64,000 nt of DNA from Sphingomonas sp. NFR15. Lineage in GTDB: Bacteria > Pseudomonadota > Alphaproteobacteria > Sphingomonadales > Sphingomonadaceae. The stretch is taken from positions 372,001-436,000 of the forward strand of contig NZ_FMWX01000002.1 in assembly GCF_900103265.1 (NCBI RefSeq), written 5' to 3'. A program made the position numbers and the translations under genes. Shown in pieces: positions 16,550 through 25,395 of this stretch; the stretch's first letter is position 1; every line of letters begins with the position of its first letter. The notes under the pieces were generated by a model, which worked only from the letters and a program-made list of their open reading frames with translations, was not told the DNA's origin and did no database searches.

Positions 16550-18033
16550 GCGCCTTGGTTTGCACGCTCACCACCGCCGGTCTCGCCGCGCTGCTCGACG
16601 CGGCGGCGGGCGGAACGAACGCGGTTCGGATCGCCTCGGCCGGCGTCACCGCGACCGCCGTCGTCGTCGCGCCGACGCTCACGGGCCTGCCGGACGAAAT
16701 CCGCCTCGGCGCGGTCGCCGGCACGCCGATCGACGCGACCACGATCCATCTCACCGTCCGCGATGAGAGCGCGGCCGCGTACACCGTCCGCAGCATCGGC
16801 CTCTATCTCGACACCGGCACGCTGTTCGCGGTCTACAGCCAGCCCGACCCGATCGTCGAAAAGGCGAGCGTCTCGACGATGTTCGCCGCGCTCGACGTCA
16901 AGCTGCTCGAAGGCCAGGCCGGCCTCGTCCAGTTCGGCGCGACCAGCTTCCTCAACCCGCCCGCCAGCGAAACGGTGAAGGGCGTCGCCTATTTCGCGAC
17001 CATCGCCGAGGCGCTGGCGGGCGCGGTCGCCGACAAGCTGATCTCGCCGGCGACGATGAAGCGCTGCCTCGACAATTACGTGCTGGCCGATCGGCTCGGC
17101 GCGCCGGGCGGTGTCGCCACGCTCGGGCCGGATGGCAAGCTGCAAATCTCCCAGCGCCCGCCCATCGACCTGATCGATGTCTGGCCGGTCGCCAACGAAG
17201 CCGAGATGCTCGCGATCGACGGCACGGTCGGCGATTTCGCGGTGCGGACGGACAACGGCCTGGTCTACGTGCTCCAGTCGGTGCCGGCGTCGGTGCTCGG
17301 CAACTGGCTGGAGATCTCCACGCCCGCGCCGGTGTCGAGCGTCAACGGCAAGACCGGTGCCGTGTGGCTCAGCGCCGGCGATGTCGGCGCCGTGCCGACC
17401 GGGCGCCAGATCTACGTGATCGATGGGCCGCTCTATGGCGGCGGCAATCTCGGCGGAGACGTCGGAATCGGTCTGCGCGTCGCGTCGCAGGACGATGTGA
17501 TGGGCGGCCAGCGCTGGGACCAGGTGGTCACGCCCGGCGGGCTGCTGCCGCTGATCCAGCGCACCGATGGCAAGGTCGATCGCGGCCGCAGGATCGACAC
17601 TGGCGGGCTGCTCACCGGCGGCGGTGCGCTCGATGGCGACCGCTTTCTGAGCGTCGTCGCCGCTGGCACCGACGACATCATCGCCGGCCTGCGGTGGGAT
17701 TTGGCGATCACGCCGGCGGGCCTCGCCAGCCTGCCGAAAAGCCTGACTCCAAACGGCTATTACATGTGGCCCGGCGGCTTCATGGTGCAGTGGGTGCAGT
17801 ATCGCGGCGTTTTCACGGGCGACGCCTCGGTCTACGTGACCTTCCCGGTGTCCTTCCGCGAGATCGTGCTGCCACAGGCCGGCACCGCCTTCATCGCCGC
17901 GCCCAACAACTATCGCGACCTTTGGGCGCAGGCCACCCAGCCATCGCTCGGCGGAACCTACGTGCAGCTCCAGGCGGCAACGTCGAACGACAAGCGCGCG
18001 GATGGCTTCGATCTGATCGTGTTCGGGAAATGA
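16546..18033 (+). CDS. H: Tail fibre protein, P2 gpH-type N-terminus
   Basis: A 495-residue host-recognition fibre. The N-terminal ~150 residues follow the tail-collar fibre pattern that anchors gpH to the baseplate (TTAGLAALLDAAAGGTN, AYTVRSIGLYLDTGTLFAVYSQ, ASETVKGVAYFATIAEALAG). The rest is Gly-rich beta structure ending in a compact tip (VYVTFPVSFREIVLPQAGTAF). The C-terminus, which would bind the receptor, is not a family I recognise. Confidence 0.85.
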   Translation: MSALVCTLTTAGLAALLDAAAGGTNAVRIASAGVTATAVVVAPTLTGLPDEIRLGAVAGTPIDATTIHLTVRDESAAAYTVRSIGLYLDTGTLFAVYSQPDPIVEKASVSTMFAALDVKLLEGQAGLVQFGATSFLNPPASETVKGVAYFATIAEALAGAVADKLISPATMKRCLDNYVLADRLGAPGGVATLGPDGKLQISQRPPIDLIDVWPVANEAEMLAIDGTVGDFAVRTDNGLVYVLQSVPASVLGNWLEISTPAPVSSVNGKTGAVWLSAGDVGAVPTGRQIYVIDGPLYGGGNLGGDVGIGLRVASQDDVMGGQRWDQVVTPGGLLPLIQRTDGKVDRGRRIDTGGLLTGGGALDGDRFLSVVAAGTDDIIAGLRWDLAITPAGLASLPKSLTPNGYYMWPGGFMVQWVQYRGVFTGDASVYVTFPVSFREIVLPQAGTAFIAAPNNYRDLWAQATQPSLGGTYVQLQAATSNDKRADGFDLIVFGK

Positions 18034-18515
18034 CCATGCTGCACTGGAGCCCCTCGACCGGACATTTCTATCACGCCGCCATTCACGGCGAGAACGTGCC
18101 CGACGATGCGGTCACGATCACCGAGGCACGGCACCGCGTCCTTCTGGATGGACAACGCGTCGGGCGGAAAATCATCGCCGGCGCCGACGGCAAGCCCACG
18201 CTCACCGCCCCGGTGCGCGCCACCACGACGATGCTGCGCCAGGACGCGGTCATCGACATCCGCGTCGAGGCGCGCCGGCGCATCCTCGCGGTCGCCTCGA
18301 TCGAGCGGCAGTCGAACGACAATGCGGTGTTCGCGCTTCGCGCGCTCGGCCTCGACGCGCCCGGCACCTTCGACGCGGCTTTGGCGCGGCGCCAGCGCAT
18401 CGACGCGATCCGCGCCGCCAGCAACGCGCTCGAGGCGAAGATTTCGACATGGGCGGCGGCGGCGCTCGGCAGGCTCGACGTGACCGACCCCGCCTATTGG
18501 CCGGCGGAGGCATAA
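18030..18515 (+). CDS. Tail-fibre-assembly-like protein
   Basis: A 161-residue protein overlapping the fibre stop. The N-terminal region (STGHFYHAAIHGENVPDDAVTIT, then LLDGQRVGRKIIAGADGKPTL) matches the pattern at the start of tail-fibre assembly chaperones. The C-terminal half is helical (RRQRIDAIRAASNALEAKISTWAAAAL). Position directly behind the fibre fits a chaperone such as P2 gpG. Similarity is to general layout only. Confidence 0.6.
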   Translation: MTMLHWSPSTGHFYHAAIHGENVPDDAVTITEARHRVLLDGQRVGRKIIAGADGKPTLTAPVRATTTMLRQDAVIDIRVEARRRILAVASIERQSNDNAVFALRALGLDAPGTFDAALARRQRIDAIRAASNALEAKISTWAAAALGRLDVTDPAYWPAEA

Positions 18516-18518
18516 GCG

Positions 18519-20549
18519 ATGGCGAAGATCTCCGATCTCGAACTGGTCGCGCAGCCGGGTGGTGATGAAACCGTCGTCATCCTCAAGGACGGTGTCGCCA
18601 AGCGGAGCCTGTTCTCATGGCTGGTCGAGGCGGCAGCCAGGCCGTTCGTCACGGCGGCTCAACAAGCCCGCGACGACGCGCGCACCGCCCAGGCGGGGGC
18701 AGTCGACAGCGTCACCACGCGCCTCAAGGATCTGGGCTTCGATCCCGAGATCGGCTACGAAGCCGATCTCGCCGGCGTGGTTTCGGCCGCGCGCACCGCG
18801 CTCGGGACGCTGCTCGACTTCATCGATCCGGCCGGCAATCGCTATATCGAAAACCCGCTGATCCTGTCGCAGCTCCTGGCGGTGCCCGCACTCACGCTCG
18901 GCGGAGTGAGCGAAACGAACCTCGGGGGCTACGAGGCCGATCTCGCCGGCGGCGGGCGCCTCTATGTCGATGCCAACGGCTTCCTGCTCAATTCCGATGA
19001 CGGGATGGGAAATTTTCCGGTCACGGGTCCGATCGCCTCGGCCTTCGGAGGCGCCTTTGGCGGGGGCCTCGCCGCGCCGTTCGTATCGCTGAACGGGATG
19101 GCCGAAACGAACCTGGCCGGGTTCGAGGCCGATCTCGCCGGCGGCAGCAGGCTCTATGTCGATGGCAACGGCCTCCTGCTCGATGCCGACGACGGGCTCG
19201 GCAATTTCCCGGTCAGCGGCCCGATCGCTTCGGCCTTTAGCGGTGCCTTCGCCGGCGGCGTGAGCGCGCCGTCGCTGACGATGAACGGCGTCACCGAAAC
19301 CAATGCGCTCGGTTTCGAGGCCGATCTCGTCGGTGGCCAGTATTTCGTGGTCGATGGCAACGGCGACCTGTTGACCGGCACGAGCAGCGGCGCGTCGGAT
19401 CTCACGACCTACGCGACCGCGACCCATGCCGATGGCAGCATCACCACCGTCGAGCTGGTCAACGGCAAGCCGCAGATCGTCACCTATGACGGGCCGAGCG
19501 GCGCGCGTACCGTGCTTACCAGCGACGGCAACGCCAATGTCGCGCCCGCGATCACCGCCACGAAACAGGTGATCTACACGAACGACGCCGATGGGGCAGC
19601 GAAGCGGATGTGGCGCCCGCTGCTCGGCGGAGCGGCGTGGCCGGTCGCGCCCTCCGCGCTGATCGTCGTCGATGGCGATTCCATCGGGGAGAACGGCAAC
19701 AGCGGCTTCACACCCGCACTCATCGCCCAGGTGCAGGGTCGCACCATCCAAACCGAATCCATCGGCGGCCAGAAGTCCGATCAGATCGCAAGGCGAAACG
19801 GCGCCGTCGCGATCACCACAGCCGTGTTCGCGGGCGGCCAAGTGCCGGCGGCGGGTGCAGTCGCGGTGACCGGTATCGATTTTCTGCAATCGTCGAGCAA
19901 TCGCTCGGTCCTGGTCGATGCCCTTGGTTCGGACGGATCGGTCGTTCAGGGCATCCTCGCGTTCACCGCCAACGGTTCGACCTACGCGTTCACACGCTCG
20001 GTTGGCGGCGCCGCGATGAACGTTCCCGCAGGCGGAGCGACCCTGGTGGTTCGCTCCGGTCTGTCTCAGGTCTATCCGATCGAGGAGCTGAAGATCGCCA
20101 CCCACGTCTATCAGGCGGGGCGGAACGACGTCGGGAAACCGGGCTACAGCGAGGACGCGACCTTCGCCAACATCGCGGCGATGGTGGATAACAACATGCC
20201 GATCGCCAAGCGCTGGCTGGCGAACGGCATCATCCCCGGCTTGGTCGATCTGCCAATAAGCCAGGGCGGCACCCGCACCGACGACGCCGCTTCGCTGGTG
20301 GTGCTGCAGCAGATCCAGAGCCTCAATATCCGGCTCGCCGCCTTTGCAGGATCGCGGTTCGTGGACATGCTCGCCGCGATCAAGCTCGCCGGGCTCACCT
20401 CTCAGTACACGGTGGGCGGGCAGGTCTTCGACATCCCCAACACGGATTTCAGCGGCGCGGACGGGCTGCACCCGGTCCTTCCCGCCGCCAAAGCGGCGAT
20501 GGCGGCGGCGGTGGTGGCGAAAATGAACCAGAAAGGATGGCTTGTATGA
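18519..20549 (+). CDS. Tail-tip fibre with repeats and SGNH-hydrolase domain
   Basis: A 676-residue protein. Residues about 120-300 hold three tandem repeats of roughly 60 residues, each with ETNxxGxEADLxGG, (Y/F)xVDxNGxLL and, in two, GNFPV(S/T)GPIASAF. A fourth partial copy (IGYEADLAG) lies near 84. The C-terminal third resembles an SGNH/GDSL hydrolase: block I VVDGDSIGENGNSG puts the nucleophile at about S388, and block V GADGLHP puts Asp and His at about 648 and 651. The inferred role is removal of acyl groups from surface polysaccharide during adsorption. It lies in the tail-tip operon, overlapping the next gene. Confidence 0.72.
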   Translation: MAKISDLELVAQPGGDETVVILKDGVAKRSLFSWLVEAAARPFVTAAQQARDDARTAQAGAVDSVTTRLKDLGFDPEIGYEADLAGVVSAARTALGTLLDFIDPAGNRYIENPLILSQLLAVPALTLGGVSETNLGGYEADLAGGGRLYVDANGFLLNSDDGMGNFPVTGPIASAFGGAFGGGLAAPFVSLNGMAETNLAGFEADLAGGSRLYVDGNGLLLDADDGLGNFPVSGPIASAFSGAFAGGVSAPSLTMNGVTETNALGFEADLVGGQYFVVDGNGDLLTGTSSGASDLTTYATATHADGSITTVELVNGKPQIVTYDGPSGARTVLTSDGNANVAPAITATKQVIYTNDADGAAKRMWRPLLGGAAWPVAPSALIVVDGDSIGENGNSGFTPALIAQVQGRTIQTESIGGQKSDQIARRNGAVAITTAVFAGGQVPAAGAVAVTGIDFLQSSSNRSVLVDALGSDGSVVQGILAFTANGSTYAFTRSVGGAAMNVPAGGATLVVRSGLSQVYPIEELKIATHVYQAGRNDVGKPGYSEDATFANIAAMVDNNMPIAKRWLANGIIPGLVDLPISQGGTRTDDAASLVVLQQIQSLNIRLAAFAGSRFVDMLAAIKLAGLTSQYTVGGQVFDIPNTDFSGADGLHPVLPAAKAAMAAAVVAKMNQKGWLV

Positions 20550-21403
20550 GTTCGGTTGCCTACGTGAAGAAGTTGCTGGGCGTAACCGGCGGCTCCAAGA
20601 AGCTCTACCGCGACAATGGCATCGCGATGGCGCCGATCATGGACGATGGCTGGGTCGGCCACTTCGACTTCCGATCCGATTATGTCCGCAATGGGGGCGG
20701 CGTCGGCGTCGGCGCAACCTTCCGCAATCTCGTCGATGGCGGTGGCGTGGCAACGGTGCTCGCTCCGTTCACCGGCCTGAGCAATCGCGGCCTGCTGCTG
20801 GCGGGCGCGAGCTATTTCCAGCTCCCCGACGCGTTCAAGGTCGCCGCCAACGCCACGCACTTCACGGTCGGCCTCGCCTTCTGGAACGATCCCGCACAGG
20901 CTTATGCCGCTTCGTCCGCGATCTATCTGGCCGGCTACGGCTACCAGAACGGCGCGCAATGCACATGGGCCTTCACCGGCGCCACCGACGCGAACGGCAA
21001 GATCTCGGCGATCACCTTCCGCACGATGTCGATCGGCCTGGTGTGGCCGAACGCGGCCGCGATCAATGACGGCAACGCCCACTTCCTGGTGGCCGAGGTC
21101 ATCGTCAACAGCGCCACCTCGCTGACCGTCAACCTGTTCGTGGATGGCGTGAAGGTCGCGACCACCACCGCGCAGGGTGGATATAGCGGCGCATTCAGTG
21201 TTCCGGCCGGTCAGATCGCGATCGTGGGATGCCCCACCGCGAACGCCAGCCTCACAGGCTATCAGGCGGCGTTGCGCGGTGCCGTGTGCCGCGCGTGGGT
21301 CAAGCAGCATGCGCTCGATGCCGCCAATATCGCCATCGCGACCACCGCCGCCAACGAAGCCGCCAAATACGGCGTCGCCGGCGTCAACCGCTTTGCCGCC
21401 TGA
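20546..21403 (+). CDS. Tail-tip protein, possible lectin-like fold
   Basis: A 285-residue protein starting at ATG 20546 over the stop of the SGNH fibre gene. Beta-rich sequence with features seen in LamG/concanavalin-like sandwiches: FTVGLAFWND, HFLVAEVIVNSATSLTVNLFVDGVKV and a terminal helix AALRGAVCRAWVKQHAL. It is probably a receptor-binding or decoration protein; the fold is inferred from strand pattern only and no family was recognised. Confidence 0.55.
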   Translation: MSSVAYVKKLLGVTGGSKKLYRDNGIAMAPIMDDGWVGHFDFRSDYVRNGGGVGVGATFRNLVDGGGVATVLAPFTGLSNRGLLLAGASYFQLPDAFKVAANATHFTVGLAFWNDPAQAYAASSAIYLAGYGYQNGAQCTWAFTGATDANGKISAITFRTMSIGLVWPNAAAINDGNAHFLVAEVIVNSATSLTVNLFVDGVKVATTTAQGGYSGAFSVPAGQIAIVGCPTANASLTGYQAALRGAVCRAWVKQHALDAANIAIATTAANEAAKYGVAGVNRFAA

Positions 21404-21414
21404 AGGAGAAAATC

Positions 21415-21621
21415 ATGCCGCTCGAAATGAACGAACCCGTCAGGGTGCATACCGCGGATCAAGGCATCATCGCCGCCAAGTTCGTGATGGCGTGGACGGA
21501 TTGGTCCGAGGACGAAGCTAAGCCCCTCATCGACGCGATGGTCGGGGAGAATGTGCTCTACGGATCGATCCCGCATGTCGATCACGCGTGGGGCAGATTG
21601 CCGTCGTGGTCACCAGCCTAG
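21415..21621 (+). CDS. Small hypothetical protein at end of tail-tip operon
   Basis: A 68-residue protein with a strong AAGGAG ribosome site eight bases before ATG 21415. Acidic, with WTDWSEDEAKPLIDAMV in the middle. It follows the putative lectin-like gene by 11 bases and ends the J operon. Function unknown. Confidence 0.5.
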   Translation: MPLEMNEPVRVHTADQGIIAAKFVMAWTDWSEDEAKPLIDAMVGENVLYGSIPHVDHAWGRLPSWSPA

Positions 21622-21776
21622 ACGCGGAGGTACCTGAAGCAGCCCGCGACGCGCCGGAAGGCAACGATCATGCTACCCAGGGAGAGCAAATAGGGCGAAT
21701 TTGCGCACCACGGGCGCGACAACAATCGCCGCAAACATCCACAATATTCCCACGCCTTATGTTCACAGACAGCGAC

Positions 21777-22556
21777 TCAATTCGACGGCCGCCCCATGAA
21801 TGCCGAGTTTCCAACAGGCTCATTCGAATTCATCATCCTCCGATACTCATCAATTGTCGCCTGAAGCTCGAACATATCTTCCGGATTAAACCCACACTCC
21901 ACTATAACACTGCAAAACCTTGAATCAGTTTTCCATAAATTTGTGTGAGCTATGATGAAACCGTCATACCGCGATTTTTTTATATCCGCATAAATCTCCA
22001 TCGCCGAAGAAATTAAAACCTTGAGATCACGAACATCATCGGCTCGATAATTATAACGCTCGTGCAGGGCGATCGGGCGGCACCTATCATGCGATATTCT
22101 AAGAACTAGAGCCTCCGCATTCCAGTTAGCACCGCCCCCGCTAAAATGAGCAAGGGCCAAATTTCTGATGTCTTTTATCCGACTATGCGCTGCCTGCAAG
22201 CTGGGGTTAATTCTCTCACCGATCCCACTTTTGAACCGCTTTTCCGAGGTAGTAAACGTCGCGCGACCGTAAAGCATAGTAGCTTGCCAAAAGAGCGCAG
22301 AAGATACGACACCTTCCCCGATCGATTGAGATTCCTCTGCATAGCTGGATTTTGGTAGGTAATTCTCCAACAAATCACAGGCGCGTCTCGCCTGAAGTAA
22401 ATCCCATCCCGCAGATACGATAGCGTAGTATCTGCGGACCACGCTGCCATACGGGCGATATTTGCTACTCTTTCTCTCAAGAACCTCTATCGCTTTGAAA
22501 AGGTCGGTGCCGACAACCTGATTCATACCTGCATTTTTCCAGCCGTTAATCGACAT
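21777..22556 (-). CDS. Candidate HEPN-domain cargo protein
   Basis: A 259-residue protein starting at ATG 22556, read against the surrounding late genes and, by eye, visibly AT-richer than they are. It is mostly helical. ALFWQATMLYGRATFTTSEKRF (about 87-108) followed by IKDIRNLALAHFSG (about 127-140) resembles the YGRxF...RNxxxxH layout of AbiU2-like HEPN proteins. R131-x5-H137 fits the HEPN catalytic motif Rx4-6H. If right, it would be an RNase of the abortive-infection or toxin type. No antitoxin gene is adjacent. Function is inference; the reversed orientation and composition clearly mark it as cargo. Confidence 0.55.
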   Translation of the reverse strand: MSINGWKNAGMNQVVGTDLFKAIEVLERKSSKYRPYGSVVRRYYAIVSAGWDLLQARRACDLLENYLPKSSYAEESQSIGEGVVSSALFWQATMLYGRATFTTSEKRFKSGIGERINPSLQAAHSRIKDIRNLALAHFSGGGANWNAEALVLRISHDRCRPIALHERYNYRADDVRDLKVLISSAMEIYADIKKSRYDGFIIAHTNLWKTDSRFCSVIVECGFNPEDMFELQATIDEYRRMMNSNEPVGNSAFMGRPSN

Positions 22557-22611
22557 TCTAGCCCCAGCGCCTGACATCGATGCAGCATACGAGGGGTAAA
22601 GTGAAGGTCGC

Positions 22612-22634
22612 CTTGTAGAAACCCTTTCCACAAG
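22612..22634 (+). promoter_or_regulatory. Late-promoter dyad, copy 3 (upstream of V)
   Basis: Half-sites CTTGTAGA and TCCACAAG around 7 bases, centred 56 bases before the gpV ATG. Only the central 7 bases differ appreciably from copy 2. It heads the operon V-W-FI-FII-E-T-U-D. Confidence 0.75.
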
Positions 22635-22678
22635 ACCTGGCCCGCGCATCTCTCCGGCAGGCTCGCCATGCTCCGCGC

Positions 22679-23230
22679 ATGAGCGATCCTGCCGACAACC
22701 AGCGCCTGATCGGCGACATCGTGCGCGAAGGCACCGTCGAGTCCGTCGATCTCGCCAAGCGCACATGCCGCTTCAAGACTGGCGATCTCGTCACCGGCGA
22801 CGTGCCGTGGCTCGCCGCGCGCTCGGGCGCGACCAAGCGCTGGTCACCCCCCAGCAAAGGCGAGCAGGGCCTGCTCATCTGCCCCGAGGGTGACACAGAA
22901 CGCGGCATCGTGCTGCCCGGCCTGTTCAGCAACGCGCACCCCGCGCCCTCGGCCGAGGATGTCGATCTGACCGTTTATGCCGATGGCGCGCGCATCGGCT
23001 ACGATCCAGGCGCCCATACGCTCACCGCGATCCTGCCGAGCGGCGCGACCGCGCGCATCGAGGCGGACGGCGGCCTGTCGATCAAAGGCCCGGTGTCGAT
23101 CGAGGGCAAGCTCACCATCACCGAGACGATCGAGGCCGAAGGCGAGATCACCGGCAGCGGCATCAAGCTCTCCAAGCACCATCACGGCCAGGTGAAGACG
23201 GGCACCGACGAATCGGGTGATCCGCTATGA
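22679..23230 (+). CDS. V: Baseplate assembly/spike protein V
   Basis: Forms the central membrane-piercing spike. The 183-residue protein starts at ATG 22679. The N-terminal OB-fold part has IGDIVREGTVESVDLAKRTCRFKTGDL and PSKGEQGLLICPEGD. The C-terminal beta-helix part ends in a HHH motif (SKHHHGQVKTG), the usual apex metal site of gpV spikes. Stop overlaps W. Length is close to P2 gpV (211). Confidence 0.92.
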   Translation: MSDPADNQRLIGDIVREGTVESVDLAKRTCRFKTGDLVTGDVPWLAARSGATKRWSPPSKGEQGLLICPEGDTERGIVLPGLFSNAHPAPSAEDVDLTVYADGARIGYDPGAHTLTAILPSGATARIEADGGLSIKGPVSIEGKLTITETIEAEGEITGSGIKLSKHHHGQVKTGTDESGDPL

Positions 23231-23595
23231 ACGGCATGGACCGCAACACCGGCAAGCCGCTGAGCGGCGCCGCGCACCTGAGCCAATCGGTCGGCGATAT
23301 CCTCGGCACGCCGCTCGGCACCCGCATCGCGCGCCGCGAATACGGCTCGATCGTCCCCGAGCTGCTCGACCAACCGCTCAACGATCTCACCCGCGTGCGG
23401 ATCTTCGCCGCCTCGGCACTGGCGCTGCAGCGCCAGGAGCCGCGCCTCAAGGCCGCGCGGTTCACGCTCGCGCGCGGCACCGAACCCGGCTCGGCCATGC
23501 TGACGATCGACGGGCGCCGCACCGATGTCGCCCAGATCAACGCCCGCGTCTCGCTCGCCGTCCCCATCCGCTCGCTGACCGCTCTCTCTGCCTGA
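23227..23595 (+). CDS. W: Baseplate wedge protein W (gp25 family)
   Basis: A 122-residue GPW/gp25 protein, a lysozyme-like-fold baseplate wedge. HLSQSVGDILGTPLGTRIARREYGS with VPELLDQPLND is the family signature near the N-terminus. P2 gpW is 115 residues. Overlaps V by four bases. Confidence 0.92.
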   Translation: MNGMDRNTGKPLSGAAHLSQSVGDILGTPLGTRIARREYGSIVPELLDQPLNDLTRVRIFAASALALQRQEPRLKAARFTLARGTEPGSAMLTIDGRRTDVAQINARVSLAVPIRSLTALSA

Positions 23596-23605
23596 AAGGA
23601 TCCTC

Positions 23606-24802
23606 ATGCCCGCCCCCTACCAGCACGGCATCACCGTCACCGAAGTCGCCAGCACCAACCGCACGATCGCGACGATCGCGACCGGCGTGATCGGCCTGGT
23701 CGCGACCGCCACCGCAGCCGCCGGCGCCGCGACCGCTGCGCTCGATGCCGCCTTCCCGCTCGATCGCCCGGTCCTCGTCAGGAACATCCTCACCGCGATC
23801 GACGCGGCCGGTACGGGCGGCACGCTCAAGGCGGCGCTCCAGGCCATCGCCGACCAGGTCCGCACCCCCGTCGTCGTCGTGCGCGTCGCCGCTGGCGCCG
23901 ATGCCGACGCCACCAACCTTGCCGTGATCGGCACCGATACCGGCGGCGTGAAGACCGGCATGCAGGCGCTCCTCGCGGCCGACGCCCAGCTCGGCTATCG
24001 CCCGCGCATCATCGGCGCGCCTGGCCTCGACACCCAGCCGGTGGCGACCGCGCTGGCGGCCGTAGCGGCCAAGCTCCGCGCGATGGCCTATGCCGCCGCG
24101 ATCGGCGCGGCCCTCGACGACGTGATCGACTATCGCGATCATTTCACCGCGCGCGAGCTGATGCTCATCTACCCCGATTTTCTCGCCCCCGACGGCGTGC
24201 TCGGCGCGACCGCGACCAGCTTCGCCGTCGCCCGTGCGCTCGGCTTGCGCGCGCAGATCGACCAGACAATGGGCTGGAACAAGACGCTCTCCAACGTGCC
24301 GGTCGCCGGCGTCGTCGGCCTCACCCACGATATCGGCTTCGACATCCAGAGCGTGGACAGCGACGCCAACCAGCTCAACGCCGCCAGCGTCACCACGATC
24401 GTCCGCCTCAACGGCGAGCTGCGCTTCTGGGGCAGCCGCACCTGCGCGCCGGCGGATAGCGACTTCACCTTCGAGAGCGCGACCCGCTCCGCACAGATCC
24501 TCGCCGACACGATGGCGGCGGGACTGGTGTGGGCGATCGACAAGCCGCTGACGCCCAGCCTCGCGCGCGACATCGTCGAGGAGATCAACGACAAGCTGCG
24601 AGCGCTGGTGCGCGGCGGGTTCCTGCTCGGCGCCGTCGCCTGGTTCGATCCCGACAAGAACCCGACCGACTCGCTCAAGCAGGGCATCCTGCAGATCAGC
24701 TACAAATACACGCCGACCCCGCCGCTCGAGCATCTCGGCCTGCAACAGGAAATCACCGACGATTACTTGGCCGATTTCGCCACGCTCGTCGCCGGCGCCT
24801 GA
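23606..24802 (+). CDS. FI: Contractile tail sheath protein, P2 gpFI family
   Basis: Forms the contracting sheath. At 398 residues it is near P2 FI (396). Begins with YQHGITVTEV and carries the conserved sheath core RFWGSRTCAPADSDFTFESATRSAQILADTMAAG. It ends with ISYKYTPTPPLEHLGLQQEITDDYL, the C-terminal arm that links neighbouring subunits. Followed 24 bases later by the tube gene. Confidence 0.94.
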   Translation: MPAPYQHGITVTEVASTNRTIATIATGVIGLVATATAAAGAATAALDAAFPLDRPVLVRNILTAIDAAGTGGTLKAALQAIADQVRTPVVVVRVAAGADADATNLAVIGTDTGGVKTGMQALLAADAQLGYRPRIIGAPGLDTQPVATALAAVAAKLRAMAYAAAIGAALDDVIDYRDHFTARELMLIYPDFLAPDGVLGATATSFAVARALGLRAQIDQTMGWNKTLSNVPVAGVVGLTHDIGFDIQSVDSDANQLNAASVTTIVRLNGELRFWGSRTCAPADSDFTFESATRSAQILADTMAAGLVWAIDKPLTPSLARDIVEEINDKLRALVRGGFLLGAVAWFDPDKNPTDSLKQGILQISYKYTPTPPLEHLGLQQEITDDYLADFATLVAGA

Positions 24803-24826
24803 TCCCTCACTCCTGGAGAAAACGCG

Positions 24827-25339
24827 ATGGGCCTCCCCCGCAAGCTCAAGAACATGATGCTCTTCAACGACGGTGTCGCCTACCTCGGCGACATCGCCTC
24901 CTTCACCACTCCCAAGCTCGGCCGCAAATTCGAGGAATATCGCGGCGGCGGCATGGACGGCCCGGTCAAGATCGACATGGGCAGCGAAGCGCTCGAGGCC
25001 GAATGGAGCTGCGGCGGGCCGATGCGCGACGTGCTGCGCCAATATGGCGTCACCAGCGTTACTGGCGTCCAGCTCCGCTTTGTTGGCGCGTTCCAGAACG
25101 ACGACACTGGCGATGTCGATACCGTCGAGATCGTCATTCGCGGCCGACACGAAGAAATCGACATGGGCGAGCAGAAGCCCGGTGAGGGTGGCGAGTTCAA
25201 GGTCAAAACCGCCATCGCCTATTACAAGCTGAGCTGGAACGGTCAGACCGAGATCGAGATCAATCAGCTCGGCATGGTCTTCGTCGTTGGCGGCGTCGAT
25301 CGCCTCGCTCCCGTCCGCGACGCGATGGGAATCTTCTGA
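24827..25339 (+). CDS. FII: Tail tube protein, P2 gpFII family
   Basis: A 170-residue inner tube protein (P2 FII 172). LPRKLKNMMLFNDGVAYLGDI at the N-terminus and the closing DRLAPVRDAMGIF are family marks, and GRHEEIDMGEQKPGEGGEFK is the conserved strand-loop. Preceded by GGAGAA. Sheath, tube, E, T order as in P2. Confidence 0.94.
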   Translation: MGLPRKLKNMMLFNDGVAYLGDIASFTTPKLGRKFEEYRGGGMDGPVKIDMGSEALEAEWSCGGPMRDVLRQYGVTSVTGVQLRFVGAFQNDDTGDVDTVEIVIRGRHEEIDMGEQKPGEGGEFKVKTAIAYYKLSWNGQTEIEINQLGMVFVVGGVDRLAPVRDAMGIF

Positions 25340-25395
25340 CCTGGCCGGCGCCCGCCGGCGCCGGCCCCTTCCCCTTTTGAACCTGAGGCGCTTCC

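Noticed and set aside
18615..20471. 618-codon minus-strand open frame
   Set aside because: Shadow of the SGNH fibre gene; its apparent repeats merely mirror the fibre repeats.
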